From Symsagittifera roscoffensis (taxonomy: Eukaryota > Xenacoelomorpha > Acoela > Convolutidae), in assembly GCF_963678635.1 (NCBI RefSeq), contig NC_087066.1:10258723-10322722 (forward strand): a DNA stretch of 64,000 nt, written 5' to 3'. The notes beneath the pieces were generated by a model that was not told the origin of the DNA, did no database searches, and was given only the letters and a program-made list of their open reading frames with translations. Of the stretch, positions 24,291-34,946 are shown piece by piece; the stretch's first letter is position 1, and every line of letters starts with the position of its first letter. The position numbers were made by a program, and so were the translations under genes.

Positions 24291-25729
24291 TTGGAAAGTT
24301 GTCTCGGGATCCGAGACCTGGCTATGTGGTTATATAATAATGCTCAATATTTTACTGCAAGGGGAGGCAGTTTCCTAAGAATTAAATTTCTGCGATAACC
24401 ACATTATACCAGTTTTTTTACGATTTCGCGTGCCTGATAACGGTGTTTTTTTAGGTTCAAGCGGCGCACAGCTTCCAATTGAGACTTCTGAGGTCTGAGA
24501 TAATCCAGGCAAATGCAGATAGGGCTAAGGCATCGGGTAACCTAGCGAAAGCAAGGGAGGTAGTGAGTAGGAATATAGATGAGAAGTGATGGCCTTCGGT
24601 AAAATTCTATCTGAACCTGCAAGCAAGGTGTGGTGTCAAAAACCTAATAAGCCGACACAAGAAAAAGCTTGAAAAACTGTCGGAAAAACAGGATAGATCA
24701 TTAAAAAACTTGAATGAAAGGTCAATCAGAGTTTTAGTTGAAGTGATTTTGTCGCAGTGGGTGCGGCAAGGCTTAACTTTTGGACCAAAGCATCCGGTAT
24801 GAGACAAATTCAATGAAGTTCACTTCCTTGTGGACATTGATAGTTTTTTCTCTGACCTGAAATTAAATAGAATACCCGGAGAAAAATTATGTGAGATTGA
24901 AGCAGCTGCAAAAAGATATGCTAAGAATGTGAAACAGACCCCCTCTAACAAGGTGTTGAAAAAGTCAGGGATTGTTTGAAGGAAAACGGTCTTCTGACTG
25001 TGACGTCTGGTAAAGGGGTGGGTTTTTCTGTAAGAAAAAGGAGACATATGAGAAGAAACTGGAAGATTTATTACAGGTAGAACAATTTAGTGAGAGGAAG
25101 AATCTGACAGACAGCATGATCATAAAAAATTGAAAAAAACATGAACAATGTATTATTCGCCTGGAAAAAGAAAGAAGAGATTAGCGAAGCGCTGTATACT
25201 AGGTTGAGATCAACGGGAGCGCAGCCGGCTAGGCTGTTCGGTTTAGCAAAACTACACAAACAAGGCACACCACTTCGTCCCGTCCTTTCTGTACTTGGTA
25301 GCTCATACAACCACCAGGCAAAAATTGGCAAAAAAACTTTGATAAGGGTTGAGTGGGCAAACATAGAAAGAACACTCAAATGGCCAGGGAGATCTTAGAT
25401 AAAAACAGATTTGGACTCTGATGAGAGTATAAATTCCCTTGATGTAAAGAGTTTAATCACTAATGTCCCGCTCAAGAAAACTGTTGAAATAGCCCTGAGG
25501 AGATTATATCAGCAAATCAATCCTCCGGAAATATCTAGCAAAACTATGAAAAAACTAATCATTTTGGCAGTAAATAAAGTACACTTTAAAGGCAATGGTT
25601 TCTGGTATGTAGAAAAGATGGTTTAGCAATGGGCACCTATCTTGCATTAAAACTGGCCAATTTGTGTCTCAAAGAATACGAACCTGCATTAATGAAAGAA
25701 GTATCAAAATTGACGGTGCTAAATGAAGA

Positions 25730-25910
25730 TAACAAGGAAGTCTGCCCTGGATGTCAAAAAAAGTTGACATTTTGAACCAAAAGGGTAGAATGCGAAGCTT
25801 GTTTGAATTGGTAGCACTTAGGGTGTGGTAACATATTGAAATCCGAATACGCCGACATCGCTGAAACAGTATGGTATTGCGTGACTTGTAAAACACAACA
25901 AGAAGCAGAT
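25730..25910 (+). other. PHD-type zinc finger embedded in the PLE reverse transcriptase
   Basis: Read in frame: CPGC, then CEAC, then four residues (L-N-W-stop) and HLGC, then WYCVTC. The spacing C-x2-C, C-x2-C-x4-H-x2-C, W-x-C-x2-C is the full C4HC3 PHD signature including the tryptophan before the last pair. The amber stop lies where PHD fingers usually carry an aromatic residue before the histidine. It sits between the RT block GLAMG and the NVDD block. Copy 2 has the same finger and the same stop at about 27,950-28,110. Confidence 0.8.
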
Positions 25911-27129
25911 CAGACTGAGAATGGTATTTAAATTCTTCTAAATAATGTGGACGACAAAATTGGAACTGTCAACGGTGATCCTGGTGGAGTCCTTGAGGCT
26001 GCCAATAAATTGCATCCAATATTGCTTTTCACCATAGAAAAACTTGATAGTAACGGTATTTTGGCCTTTTTTGGATTTAATGGTAACGTGGACTAAGGAA
26101 AATGGTCACAAGTGGGTGGTACCAAAAACTCACTGATACCGGCACGATTCTAAAAATTAGAGGTTGCGCACCTTTGCAATACAAAAGAAACGTTATTGAA
26201 GGGACAGTTCGTAGGGTTTTCAAAAGTACCTCAACATGGGAAAATATTGACCGGGCATTGGAAAAAATCGAAAACAAGGGATTGAAAATCAATATCCGAA
26301 AAAAAGTTCGGACAGGGTAAGGTTTGAAACTCTTAACAAGACCAATGAGGGAAGAACAATTTGGAGGTGACGGCATCAGAACCGAGAAATGATAAAGGGT
26401 TGAAAGACTCATCCCCCTTTTTACAATGCAATATCGAGGCAATCCAACTCAACTCTTTGCTGCAAAGCTTCGGCAAAAAACCGGGGAACAAATAATTTTT
26501 ACAACAAGAAATTGTAAACAAGCTGGCCATTCCTCGAAACTTCTTTTTCGCGTGGACTGAGATCCAAAGTGGCGTATAAGCTTAGATATAGTGGATGCAA
26601 CTGCACCTATGTCGGCCAGACTGTCCGACATTTAGCCAAGAGAGTCGATGAACATCAAAAAGGGGACTCCCCAGTAGGGCAAACTTGTTAGATTGAAATA
26701 AGGAGGTAGGCGGTACTGCTGAGCTGAAGACAGAGATTTTAGACCAAACAGACAACACTTAGAACCAGCTCACGCCAGAGGTTTTGCATTTTTGGAGAGA
26801 GAGGCCGAGAATCAATATACGCGAATAATTCAGGAGCCGAGAGTTAACAATTAAATCATAGTCCATGTATATCATGGCTAAATAACAAAAAAACTGACAG
26901 GCAAGAATTGGAAAATGTTCCCAAATCGAAATTTTTTTCACTATGAAAGAACAAAAAACTAAAAAAATCTCAGAATACAGGAAACTGTTATTTAATGGTT
27001 ACGTAATTTATCATGGAAAAAAAGTTGTTTAAATTTAATTGGTCAAAAAATTTCAGATTATTTTAGACATGATTCTCATTTTTTCAGATCTTTGATAGTT
27101 TTTTGAATATTGTAAAGAAACTTTTATTT

Positions 27130-27180
27130 CTGATGATGCGCAAAATGTGCGAAAACGTTTGAATTAACATTTTCAAATTC
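27130..27180 (+). ncRNA. Hammerhead-ribozyme-like core, PLE copy 1
   Basis: CTGATGA (27,130-27,136), one unpaired T, a 5-bp stem GCGCA/TGTGC around an AAA loop (27,138-27,150), then GAAA (27,151-27,154). This is the hammerhead core order CUGAUGA - stem II - GAAA. A TTTGAA/TTCAAA stem follows (27,158-27,177). The extra T and the unclear stems I and III make activity doubtful. Hammerhead motifs are a known feature of PLE terminal regions. Confidence 0.5.
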
Positions 27181-27204
27181 TTATGAGTAGGATTAAGATA
27201 ACTC

Positions 27205-27455
27205 ACGTCAGCCAGTCGTCAATAGGTAATGTTTCTACTCTCCGTCAATGTGTATTGTCTGGGCGAATGTTACAAGCCTTTAAGCTGTAACACGATCTTG
27301 ATGTCCCATGTCGTTAGCGAACCGAATTGGATCCGACCGAATGAGAAGCAAAAACAAGAGGTAGTGTCCCTCACCCTTGAACCAATGGTTATAGGACCTG
27401 TTTCTCTTAACCTCTTATGTGACGTAAGTGGTTGACTGTTACCTTGAAAACAATT
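27205..27455. repeat. Fossil LTR U5-like end with shared tail
   Basis: Begins CAGCCAGTCGTCAATAGG, runs through TGTCTGGGCGAATGTTACA (27,257-27,275; the giant LTR ends TTCCGGGCGAATGTTACA), and continues into the shared tail to GACTGTTACC. It directly joins the 5'-truncated PLE copy 2 at 27,456, so it occupies the place a Penelope pseudo-LTR would. Confidence 0.65.
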
Positions 27456-29520
27456 AATAAGATTACAAGACACACCACTTCGTCCCGTCCTTTCTGTACC
27501 TGGTAGCTCATACAACCACCAGGCAAAAATTGGCAAAAAAACTTTGATAAGGGTTGAGTGGGCAAACATAGAAAGAACACTCAAATGGCCAGGGAGATCT
27601 TAGATAAAACAGATTTGGACTCTGATGAGAGTATAAATTCCCTTGATGTAAAGAGTTTAATCACTAATGTCCCGCTCAAGAAAACTGTTGAAATAGCCCT
27701 GAGGAGATTATATCAGCAAATCAATCCTCCGGAAATATCCAGCAAAACTATGAAAAAACTAATCATTTTGGCAGTAAGTAAAGTATACTTTGAAGACAAT
27801 GGTTTCTGGTATGTAAAAAAGATGGTTTAGCAATGGGCACCTATCTTGCATTAAAACTGGCCAATTTGTATCTCAAAGAATACGAACCTGCTTTAGTGAA
27901 AGAAGTATCAAAAATGACGGTGCTAAATGAAGATAACAAGGAAGTATGCCCTGGATGTCAAAAAAAAGTGACATTTTGAACCAAAAGGGTAGAATGCGAA
28001 GCTTGTTTGAATTGGTAGCACTTAGGGTGTGGTAACATATTGAAATCCGAACACGCCGACCTCGCTGAAACAGTATGGTATTGCGTGACTTGCAAAAAAC
28101 AGAAGAAGCAGATCAGACTGAGAATGGTATTTAAATTCTTCTAAATAATGTGGACGACATAATTGGAACTGTCAACGGTGATCCTGGTGGAGTCCTTGAG
28201 GCTGCCAATAAATTGCATCCAATATTGCTTTTCACCATAGAAAAACTTGATAGTAACGATATTTTGGCCTTTTTTGGATTTAATGGTAACATGGACTAAG
28301 GAAAATGGTCACAAGTGGGTGGTACCAAAAACCCACTGAGACCGGTACCATTCTAAAAATTAGAGGTTGCGCACCTTTGCAATACAAAAGAAACGTTATT
28401 GAAGGGACAGATCGTAGGGTTTTCAAAAGTACCTCAACATGGGAAAATATTGACCTGGCATTGGAAAAAAAATCGAAAACAAGGGATTGAAAATCAATAT
28501 ACGAAGAAAGGTTCGGACAGAGTAAGGTTTGAAACTCTTAACAAGACCAATGAGGGAAGAACAATTTGGAGGTGACAGCAACAGAACCGAGAAATGAAAA
28601 AGGGTTGAAAGACTCACCCCCCTTTTTACAATGCAATCTCGAGGCAATCCATCTCAACTCTTTGCTGCAAAGCTTCGGGAAATAACCGGGGAACAAATAA
28701 TTTTTACAACAAGAAATTGTAAACAAGCTTGCCATTCCTCAAAACTTCTTTTTCGCGTAGACTGAGATCCAAAGTGGCGTATAAGCTTAGATATAGTGGA
28801 TGCAACTGCACCTATGTCGACCAGACTGTCCGACATTTAGCCAAGAGAGTCGATGAACACCAAAAAGGGGACTCCCCAGTAGGGCAAACTTGTTAGATTG
28901 TAATAAGGAGGTAGGCGGTACTGCTGAGCTGAAGAAAGAGATTTTAGACCAAACAGACAACACTTAGAACCAGCTCACACCAGAGGTTTTGCATTTTTGG
29001 AGAGAGAGGCCGAGGATCAACACACGCGAAGAAATCAGGAGCCGAGAGTTAAAAATTAAATATTAGTCCATGTATATCGTGGCTAAAGTTCAAAAAACTG
29101 ACAGGCAAGAATTGGAAAATGTTCCCAAATTGAAATTTTTTTTTTCACTATGAAAGAACGAAAAACTAAAAAAATCTCAGAATACAGGAAATTGCTATTA
29201 ATGGTTACATAATTTATCATAGAAAAAAAGTTGTTTAAATTTGATTGTTCACAAATTGAAATTGTTTGACTATCAATGAACAAAAAACTAAAAAATCTCA
29301 GAATACAGGAAATTGTTATCAATGAATACGTAATTTATCATGTAATTACAGTTGTTTAAATTTGATTGGTCAAAAACTTCCAGATTATTTTAGACATGAT
29401 TCTCATTTTTTCAGATCTTTGATAGTTTTTTGAATATTGTAAAGAAACTTTTATTTCTGATGATGCACAAAATGTGCGAAAACGGTTGAATTAACATTTT
29501 CAAATTCTTATGAGTAGGAT
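27456..29520 (+). pseudogene. Penelope-like element copy 2, 5'-truncated, dead
   Basis: Starts inside the RT at TPLRPVLS (about 27,471) and is then colinear with copy 1: SLDVKSLITNVPL (27,638), DGLAMGTYLALKLANL (27,822), PHD finger (27,950-28,110), thumb (28,385-28,440) and GIY-YIG endonuclease (28,757-28,868). It shares the same frameshift before DGLAMG and the same stops inside the PHD finger as copy 1, so the two derive from an already dead ancestor. Its 3' non-coding part has an extra internal duplication of about 125 bp (29,135-29,250 against 29,255-29,370). The hammerhead-like motif at 29,457-29,481 follows. Confidence 0.85.
29457..29481 (+). ncRNA. Hammerhead-ribozyme-like core, PLE copy 2
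   Basis: CTGATGA, T, then stem GCACA/TGTGC around AAA, then GAAA. The stem is fully Watson-Crick here, whereas copy 1 has a G-T pair at the third position, so pairing is kept despite the base change. Confidence 0.5.
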
Positions 29521-29534
29521 TAAGATAACTCACG

Positions 29535-30690
29535 TCAGCAAGTCGTCAATAGGTACTGTTTCTACTCTCCGTCAATGTGTATTGTCTGGGCGAATGTTAC
29601 AAGCCTTTAAGCTGTAACACGATCTTGATGTCCCATGTCGTTAGCGAACCGAATTGGATCCGACCGAATGAGAAGCAAAACATGAGGTAGTGTCCCTCAC
29701 CCTTGAGCCAATGGTTATAGGACCTGTTTCTCTTAACCTCTTATGTGACGTAAGCGGTTGACTGTTACCTTGAAAACAATTAATAAGATTTTCTTCTCAG
29801 TAACTTGTTTTTGCTTGTTACCGCAACTTTTCTTCAGTGGTTTTGTCTCATTATATCGACTGTGAATGTTTTTTTTTTCAAAAATTTGCTCTGAGATTTG
29901 ATAAATTCAGTTTTTTTTCACAATCAGATATAATTGTTGTATTTTGACTGAACCGGCTTCTTTTCTTTGTTGGTAAATGGAGTGAAGAGTAGCTGACGCC
30001 CAAAATTATAAAGCGAGCGAAGGTATAATGAGTCCCTATTGACGAACCACTGATGTCAAAAAATACCTGATTTCTACGAGTTTTTCACGGTTTTTTACGG
30101 AGAATTTTTAAGCCATCAGCCAAACGGCGGCTACTCAGCTTTCCTTTGCAATCAACACATATTTGGCTCTCTGTATCTCCAGACAACTTGGATGTTAATT
30201 AAAAAGGGCGTAGAACCATTTAGAAACTTGTTTAAGTGACAATAATTATTGGATCTGTAAGCAACGATTTGTTTTTGTTTGTACCCTCACATACTTGTGC
30301 TCCCAAGAAGTTGTAAAAATCAGTTAAACTAATTTTTTGAGCATCCATTCTAAAATTCTCTGATCCCACTTCTCCTGGGAAATCATGTTATTATCCTGTC
30401 AAAAACCTGAATGGAGGGAGCTCGGATCTGTTCTCAGATGCAGAACCTTCCTTTTTCACTCAATCAGAAAGCCAACACCCGTGCTGTTAGGGGTGTTCCG
30501 CAATTCAAAACTTAAAAATATATATTTAAATTTAGACATTCTGGAACCTCCGTTTCATCAAATTCCAATCACTAAGTCCTCTTACACTAGAATGCTGTTT
30601 TTCCAGATGCTTTTTTTTGCAGATTGGATGGCACAAAGTTCCCTTTCGACTCCATTTTGACTCAGCCCCGACTCTTGAAACAGCAACAAC
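29535..30690. repeat. Fossil LTR U5-like end, shared tail and repeat unit U, copy b
   Basis: Same order as at 33,135: CAGTCGTCAATAGG, TGTCTGGGCGAATGTTACA (29,584-29,602), shared tail to GACTGTTACC, then unit U with the uninterrupted site CCTGAATGGAGGGAGCTCGG at 30,405. It is the closest empty-site counterpart of the giant element insertion in copy c. Confidence 0.8.
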
Positions 30691-31990
30691 AAAAAAATTT
30701 TGAAAAATTCTTTTTTCATTCAAAATGTACCAATTTGGAGCAACACACTAGATTTTTAAAGAATCAATAATTTAAATCTATGTTATATTTAAATTCTGGC
30801 TCCACCATCTTGCCACGCTTAAGGTTTGTTTAACATAATATTTTTGCATGTTTAACGAAAGATTTTTTTCATGTTTAAGCTATATTATATTTTGCAATTG
30901 TTAAGAATTTTTTTTCAACCAATAGTGGGATGTTGTCAGGGGTCTTTCAGAGTTTCCGAGTTTGGCCTCCATTATGTATGCCCAAATGTTTTTAGTGTAC
31001 GAGATAAATTGGTTGTTGTGGTTTTTTCAAAAAATTTCAGAAAACTAATTACAAAATTAACCAAAACTTGAAGTTCCTATCTCTGTAGTTGGGTGCTGTC
31101 AGAGTAATCAAGGATTGCGGATCTTGCTTCCAAATATGACTGCTCCAAGCATCGTACTTTTCGAGATATGACATGTTTTATTATTTTGTTTCAAAAAATC
31201 AAAAGAATTGAAACTCCCAATCTTGTAGGTGGGTACTGTGAGGGTATTCTAAGTCAAATGCGAATGCTGAAATGCTCTTAGTTTCTAAGATGTTACATTT
31301 GTTATGTTTTTCTAAAATTGTTCGAGGAACTTAGATATAAAAAGACTTCACTAAATTTGAAGTTCCCATCTCTATAGTGAGGCTCTGTCAGGATATTCCC
31401 ATGAGTTTTCGAGATCTGACGTTTTTTGCTATTTTTTCAAAAAATTTCAGAAATTATGTTTTTTTTTCGACATTTAAAATTCCCAACCATGTAGCTAGGG
31501 GCAGTGAGAGAACCCCCAGAGGTTGCAAAACTTGCCCTTAAAATATTACTGCTCAAATCTTTGTTGTTTTCCAGATTTGAGGCTTTTTGTGATTTCTTTC
31601 AAAAAATGTTTCAGAAAACTTAATTTTATTTATTTCAAGATTGAAATTCCTAACTCTGTAGTTGGGGGATGTCAGAGTACTCACAGGGGTTGCGAGTCTT
31701 GCGTGTGATTGTGACTGCTGAAGTCTTGGTATTTTTCGAGATATGACATTTTCTATGGTCTTTCAAAAAAAATGAGAAATTTTAAGTTTGAAGTTTTTCA
31801 CATTTTGAAATTCCAACGCTGTAATTGGATACTGTAAGATTACTCTCAAGAAATGCAAAATGTGTGTCTCAATGCGATTGCTCAATTGCATTAAGTTTTC
31901 CAGAGAGGACGCTTCTTAGTTCATTTTTTAATTATTTTTTTAGAAAACTAAGATTAAAAAAATGTCAAAAATTTTTATGATTTTGAAAAA
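30690..31990. repeat. Degenerate minisatellite of ~150-170-bp units
   Basis: From about 30,925 to 31,960 a unit recurs about six or seven times: a TCTGTAGTTGGG-type start (31,081; 31,224; 31,371; 31,489; 31,655; 31,817), a TGTCAGAGTACTC-type box, GACTGCTCAAATC, TTTTCGAGATATGACA and TTTCAAAAAATTTCAGAAA. Units differ from each other by roughly a quarter of positions, so the array is old. A copy of its first part occurs at 59,080-59,387, where a LINE interrupts it. The first 230 bp (30,690-30,920) are a non-repeated lead-in shared with 58,860-59,075. Confidence 0.75.
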
Positions 31991-32017
31991 AGTTTATTGT
32001 AAGAAAAATTTTGTTTA

Positions 32018-33130
32018 ACGTGGACTAAGGAGAAAGGTCACAAGTGGGTGGTACCAAAAACCCACTGATACCGGTACCATTCTAAAAAATGTGAGGTTGC
32101 GCACCTTTGCAATACAAAAGAAACCTTATTGAGGGACAGTTCGTAGGGTTTTCAAAAGTACCTCAACATGGGAAAATATTGACCAGGCATTGGAAAAAAT
32201 TGAAATTAAGGGATTGAAAATCATTATCCGAAAAAACGTTTGGACAGGGTAAGGTTTGAAACTCTTAACAAGACCATTGAGGGAAGAACAATTTGGAGGT
32301 GACGGCATCAGAACCGAGAAATGATAAAGGATTGAAAGATTCACCCCCCTTTTTTTAATGCAATATCGAGGCATTCCATCTCAACTCTCAGCTGCAAAGC
32401 TTCGGCAAATATCCGGGGAACAAATAGTTTTTACAACAAGAAATTGTAAACAAGCTTGCCATTCCTCAAAACTTATTTTTCGCGTGGACTGAGATCCAAA
32501 GTGGCGTATAAGCTTAGATATAGTGGATGCAACTGCACCTATGTCGGCCAGACAGTCCGACATTTAGCCAAGAGGGTCGATGAACACCAAAAAAGGGACT
32601 CCACAGTAGGGCAAACTTGTTGGATTGTGAAAAGGAGGTAGGCGGTACTGCTGAGCTGAAGTCAGAGATTTTAGACCAAACAGCCAACACTTAGAACCAA
32701 CTCACACCAGAGGTTTTGCATATTTGGAGAGAGAGGCCGAGAATCAACACACGCGAAGAATTCAGGAGCCGAGAGTTAACAACTAATTAATAGTCCATGT
32801 ATCTCATGGCTAAAATTCAAAAAACCGACATGCAAGAATTGGAAAATGTTCACAAATTGAAATTGTTTGACTATCAATGAACAAAAAACTAAAAAATCTC
32901 AGAATACAGGAAATTGTTATCAATGAATACGTAATTTATCATGTAATTACAGTTGTTTAAATTTGATTGGTCAAAAACTTCCAGATTATTTTAGACATGA
33001 TTCTCATTTTTCAGATCTTTGATAGTTTTTTGAATATGGTAGAGAAACTTTTATTTCTGATGATGCACAAAATGTGCGAAAACGTTTGAATTAACATTTT
33101 CAATTTCTAATGAGTAGGATTAAGATAAAT
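32018..33130 (+). pseudogene. Penelope-like element copy 3, strongly 5'-truncated, dead
   Basis: Starts in the RT thumb (colinear with 26,088 of copy 1) and retains the GIY-YIG endonuclease in its best reading: an open frame at 32,456-32,641 contains KVAYKLRYSGCNCTYVGQT and RHLAKRVDEHQK. The endonuclease nicks DNA to prime reverse transcription in this family. The PHD finger and RT core lie upstream of the truncation and are absent. The hammerhead-like motif follows at 33,057. Confidence 0.85.
33057..33081 (+). ncRNA. Hammerhead-ribozyme-like core, PLE copy 3
   Basis: CTGATGA, T, stem GCACA/TGTGC with AAA loop, GAAA; identical to copy 2 across the core. Same position relative to the endonuclease and the downstream LTR-like tail as in the other two copies. 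Confidence 0.5.
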
Positions 33131-33134
33131 CACG

Positions 33135-34004
33135 TCAGCCAGTCGTCAATAGGTACTAATTTTACTCTCCGTCAATGTGTAATGTCTGGGCGAATGTTAC
33201 AAGCCTTTAAGCTGTAACAAGATCTTGATGTCCCATGTGGTTAGCGAACCGAATTGGATCCGACCGAATGAGAAGCAAAAAAAAGAGGTAGTGTCCCTCA
33301 CCCTTGAGCCAATGGTTATAGGACCTGTTTCTCTTAACCTCTTATGTGACGTAAGCGGTTGACTGTTACCTTGAAAATAATTAATAAGATTTTGTTCTCA
33401 GTAACTTGTTTTTGCTTGTTGCCGCAAGTTTTCTTCAGTGGTTTTGTCTCATTATATCGTCTTAGAATGTTTATTTTTCAAAAATTTGCTCTAAGATTTG
33501 ATAAATTCAGTTTTTATTCACAATCAGATTTAATTGTTGTATTTTGACTGAACCGGCTTCTTTTCTTTGTTGGTAAATGGAGTGAAGGGTAACTGACGCC
33601 CAAAATTATACAGCGACCAAAGGTATAATGAGTCCCTATTGGCGAACGACCGATGTCGAAAATACCTGATTTCTACGAGTTTTTCACGGACAATTTTTAA
33701 GCCATCAGCCAAACGGCGGCTACTCAGCTTTCCTTTGCAATCAACACATCTTTGGCTCTCTGTATCTCCAGACAACTTGGATGTTAATTAAAAAGGGCGT
33801 AGAACCATTTAAAAACTTGTTTAAGTGACAATAATTATTGGATCTGTAAGCAACGATTTGTTTTTTTTGTACCTTCACATACTCGTGCTCCCAAGAAGTT
33901 GTTAAAAATCAGTTAAACTAATTTTTTGAGCATCCATTCTAAAATTCTCTTATCCCACTTCTCCTGGGAAATCATGTTATTATCCTGTCAAAAACCTGAA
34001 TGGA
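33135..34004. repeat. Fossil LTR tail plus repeat unit U, copy c, left half
   Basis: Same order as copy b. It stops at CCTGAATGGA, where the giant LTR begins; the sequence resumes at 58,579 (GGAGGGGGCTCGGATCTG). Joining the two halves recreates the arrangement seen in copies a and b. Confidence 0.9.
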
Positions 34005-34574
34005 TGTAACATTCGCCCGGAAGATACATATCGACGGATAACAAAACTAAGTCTTAAGACGACTGGCTAGCGTCTAAACAGAGCTTTGCATGTTTTTCAC
34101 CGTCTCTACCAAGCCAGTACTTTTCGGTGGTCTTTCTTACATCGGGTCGACAAAAACGTTACTGCTCTCCGGCTTCGACCAGAACGCTCAAATTAACTGA
34201 ATTACATGCAAAAATAGTGAGCTCATGACTGGGTCTCAGTATCCCCAGACCACGAGGTCACTCCTAAAAACAGGGCTACTACTTATCATATTACTATTGT
34301 TTTTGTTCAGTAGATAAAAATCATCATCTCCATCGAAGATGGATCAACCCTTTCCCCCCAACTCCTAGCACCTCATCCTTGTCAAAACTAATCAAAATAT
34401 CAGTTAAATTCAAGTCAGGACATGACAGGATGCTAAAAGTTTATGTGAGTTAACAAAAGTTTCCGTCCCGAGACCCTTCCGGATTCTTGAATCCGCCGAA
34501 TCAAGCTCCTTACTCTTGATTTCTTGCTAATCCGGAAGGCTGGTTCTCACCCTTCACCGTTGTTGGCAACGGCC

Positions 34575-34606
34575 TTGCAACTATTGTAGCAGCACAATAG
34601 TTGCAA
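34575..34606. other. LTR hairpin: 13-bp perfect stem, 6-nt loop
   Basis: TTGCAACTATTGT, loop AGCAGC, ACAATAGTTGCAA. Repeated at 58,227-58,258 and, in the diverged LTR of element 2, at 61,247-61,278. There the stem is unchanged while the loop reads GCTGTT on the plus strand (one change from the complement of AGCAGC). Confidence 0.85.
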
Positions 34607-34748
34607 CTCGGAGCGTTCTCTGCTATTCTGTAGTTCGTTGTCGTTTTCCAATCTCGATTTTCGTACTGTTCGCAATCGCAGATAAAAGTTGTTCTGTTTT
34701 TTACTCGCTTTTTTGTTAAAATGGCCGTTTCAGCATTTCTCAGAAATG

Positions 34749-34756
34749 TGACGTCA
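34749..34756. promoter_or_regulatory. CRE/ATF-type site TGACGTCA in the LTR
   Basis: A perfect 8-bp palindrome matching the consensus for CREB/ATF bZIP factors. It is kept in all three LTRs (also 58,401-58,408 and 61,095-61,102) although bases around it differ in the third. It lies about 170-180 bp from the 5' end of the LTR in sense orientation, where U3 promoter elements are expected. Confidence 0.5.
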
Positions 34757-34926
34757 TCATTCGAATTTTTGAAAATTTAAAATACTAGAATATTCTAGCC
34801 CTCACCGTTTGGCTAAACGTTCCAATAACGTCGCTAATCCTTCGAAATCATCAACTCGGAAGGCTTACTGCTCAAAATTCGAATCCTGCATAAATTGTAA
34901 TTTGGCCATTCTGGTCGAATGTCACA

Positions 34927-34946
34927 TACTCCCCGGACAGTCCGGT
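34927..34946 (-). promoter_or_regulatory. Candidate polypurine tract next to the 3' LTR
   Basis: In element sense the last bases before the LTR read TGTCCGGGGAGTA, giving a short purine run next to TGTGAC. It would prime plus-strand DNA synthesis. It overlaps a CCGGAC-A-GTCCGG palindrome (34,933-34,945). The run is shorter than typical tracts, so the call rests mainly on position. Confidence 0.45.

Larger units (their letters stand above)
24600..27200 (+). pseudogene. Penelope-like element copy 1 with PHD finger, dead
   Basis: The longest PLE copy. In order, across frameshifts: an N-terminal RT stretch (LTFGPKHPV at about 24,775); RLFGLAKLHKQGTPLRPVLS (25,230-25,290); SLDVKSLITNVPL (25,435-25,475), the PLE form of the catalytic block; DGLAMGTYLALKLANL (about 25,618-25,665); a PHD-type zinc finger (25,730-25,905); NVDD and LHPILLFTIE (25,945-26,045), the second catalytic block with N for the usual Y; thumb YKRNVIEGTVRRVFKSTSTW (26,181-26,240); and a GIY-YIG endonuclease (GCNCTYVGQTVRHLAKRVDEH, about 26,595-26,657). 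Stops at TF-stop-TKR, NW-stop-H and others, plus a frameshift before DGLAMG, kill it. The hammerhead-like motif and the shared LTR-like tail follow it. PLEs copy by target-primed reverse transcription and are usually found as tandem or truncated arrays. Confidence 0.85.
34005..34926 (-). repeat. Giant element 3' LTR (922 bp)
   Basis: Against the other LTR I see three substitutions (C/T near 34,659; C/T near 34,761; A/T near 34,900) and one 1-bp difference in a C run (about 34,354). It carries a TGACGTCA palindrome (34,749-34,756), a perfect 13-bp hairpin (34,575-34,606) and a larger nested fold (34,476-34,556). Confidence 0.95.
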
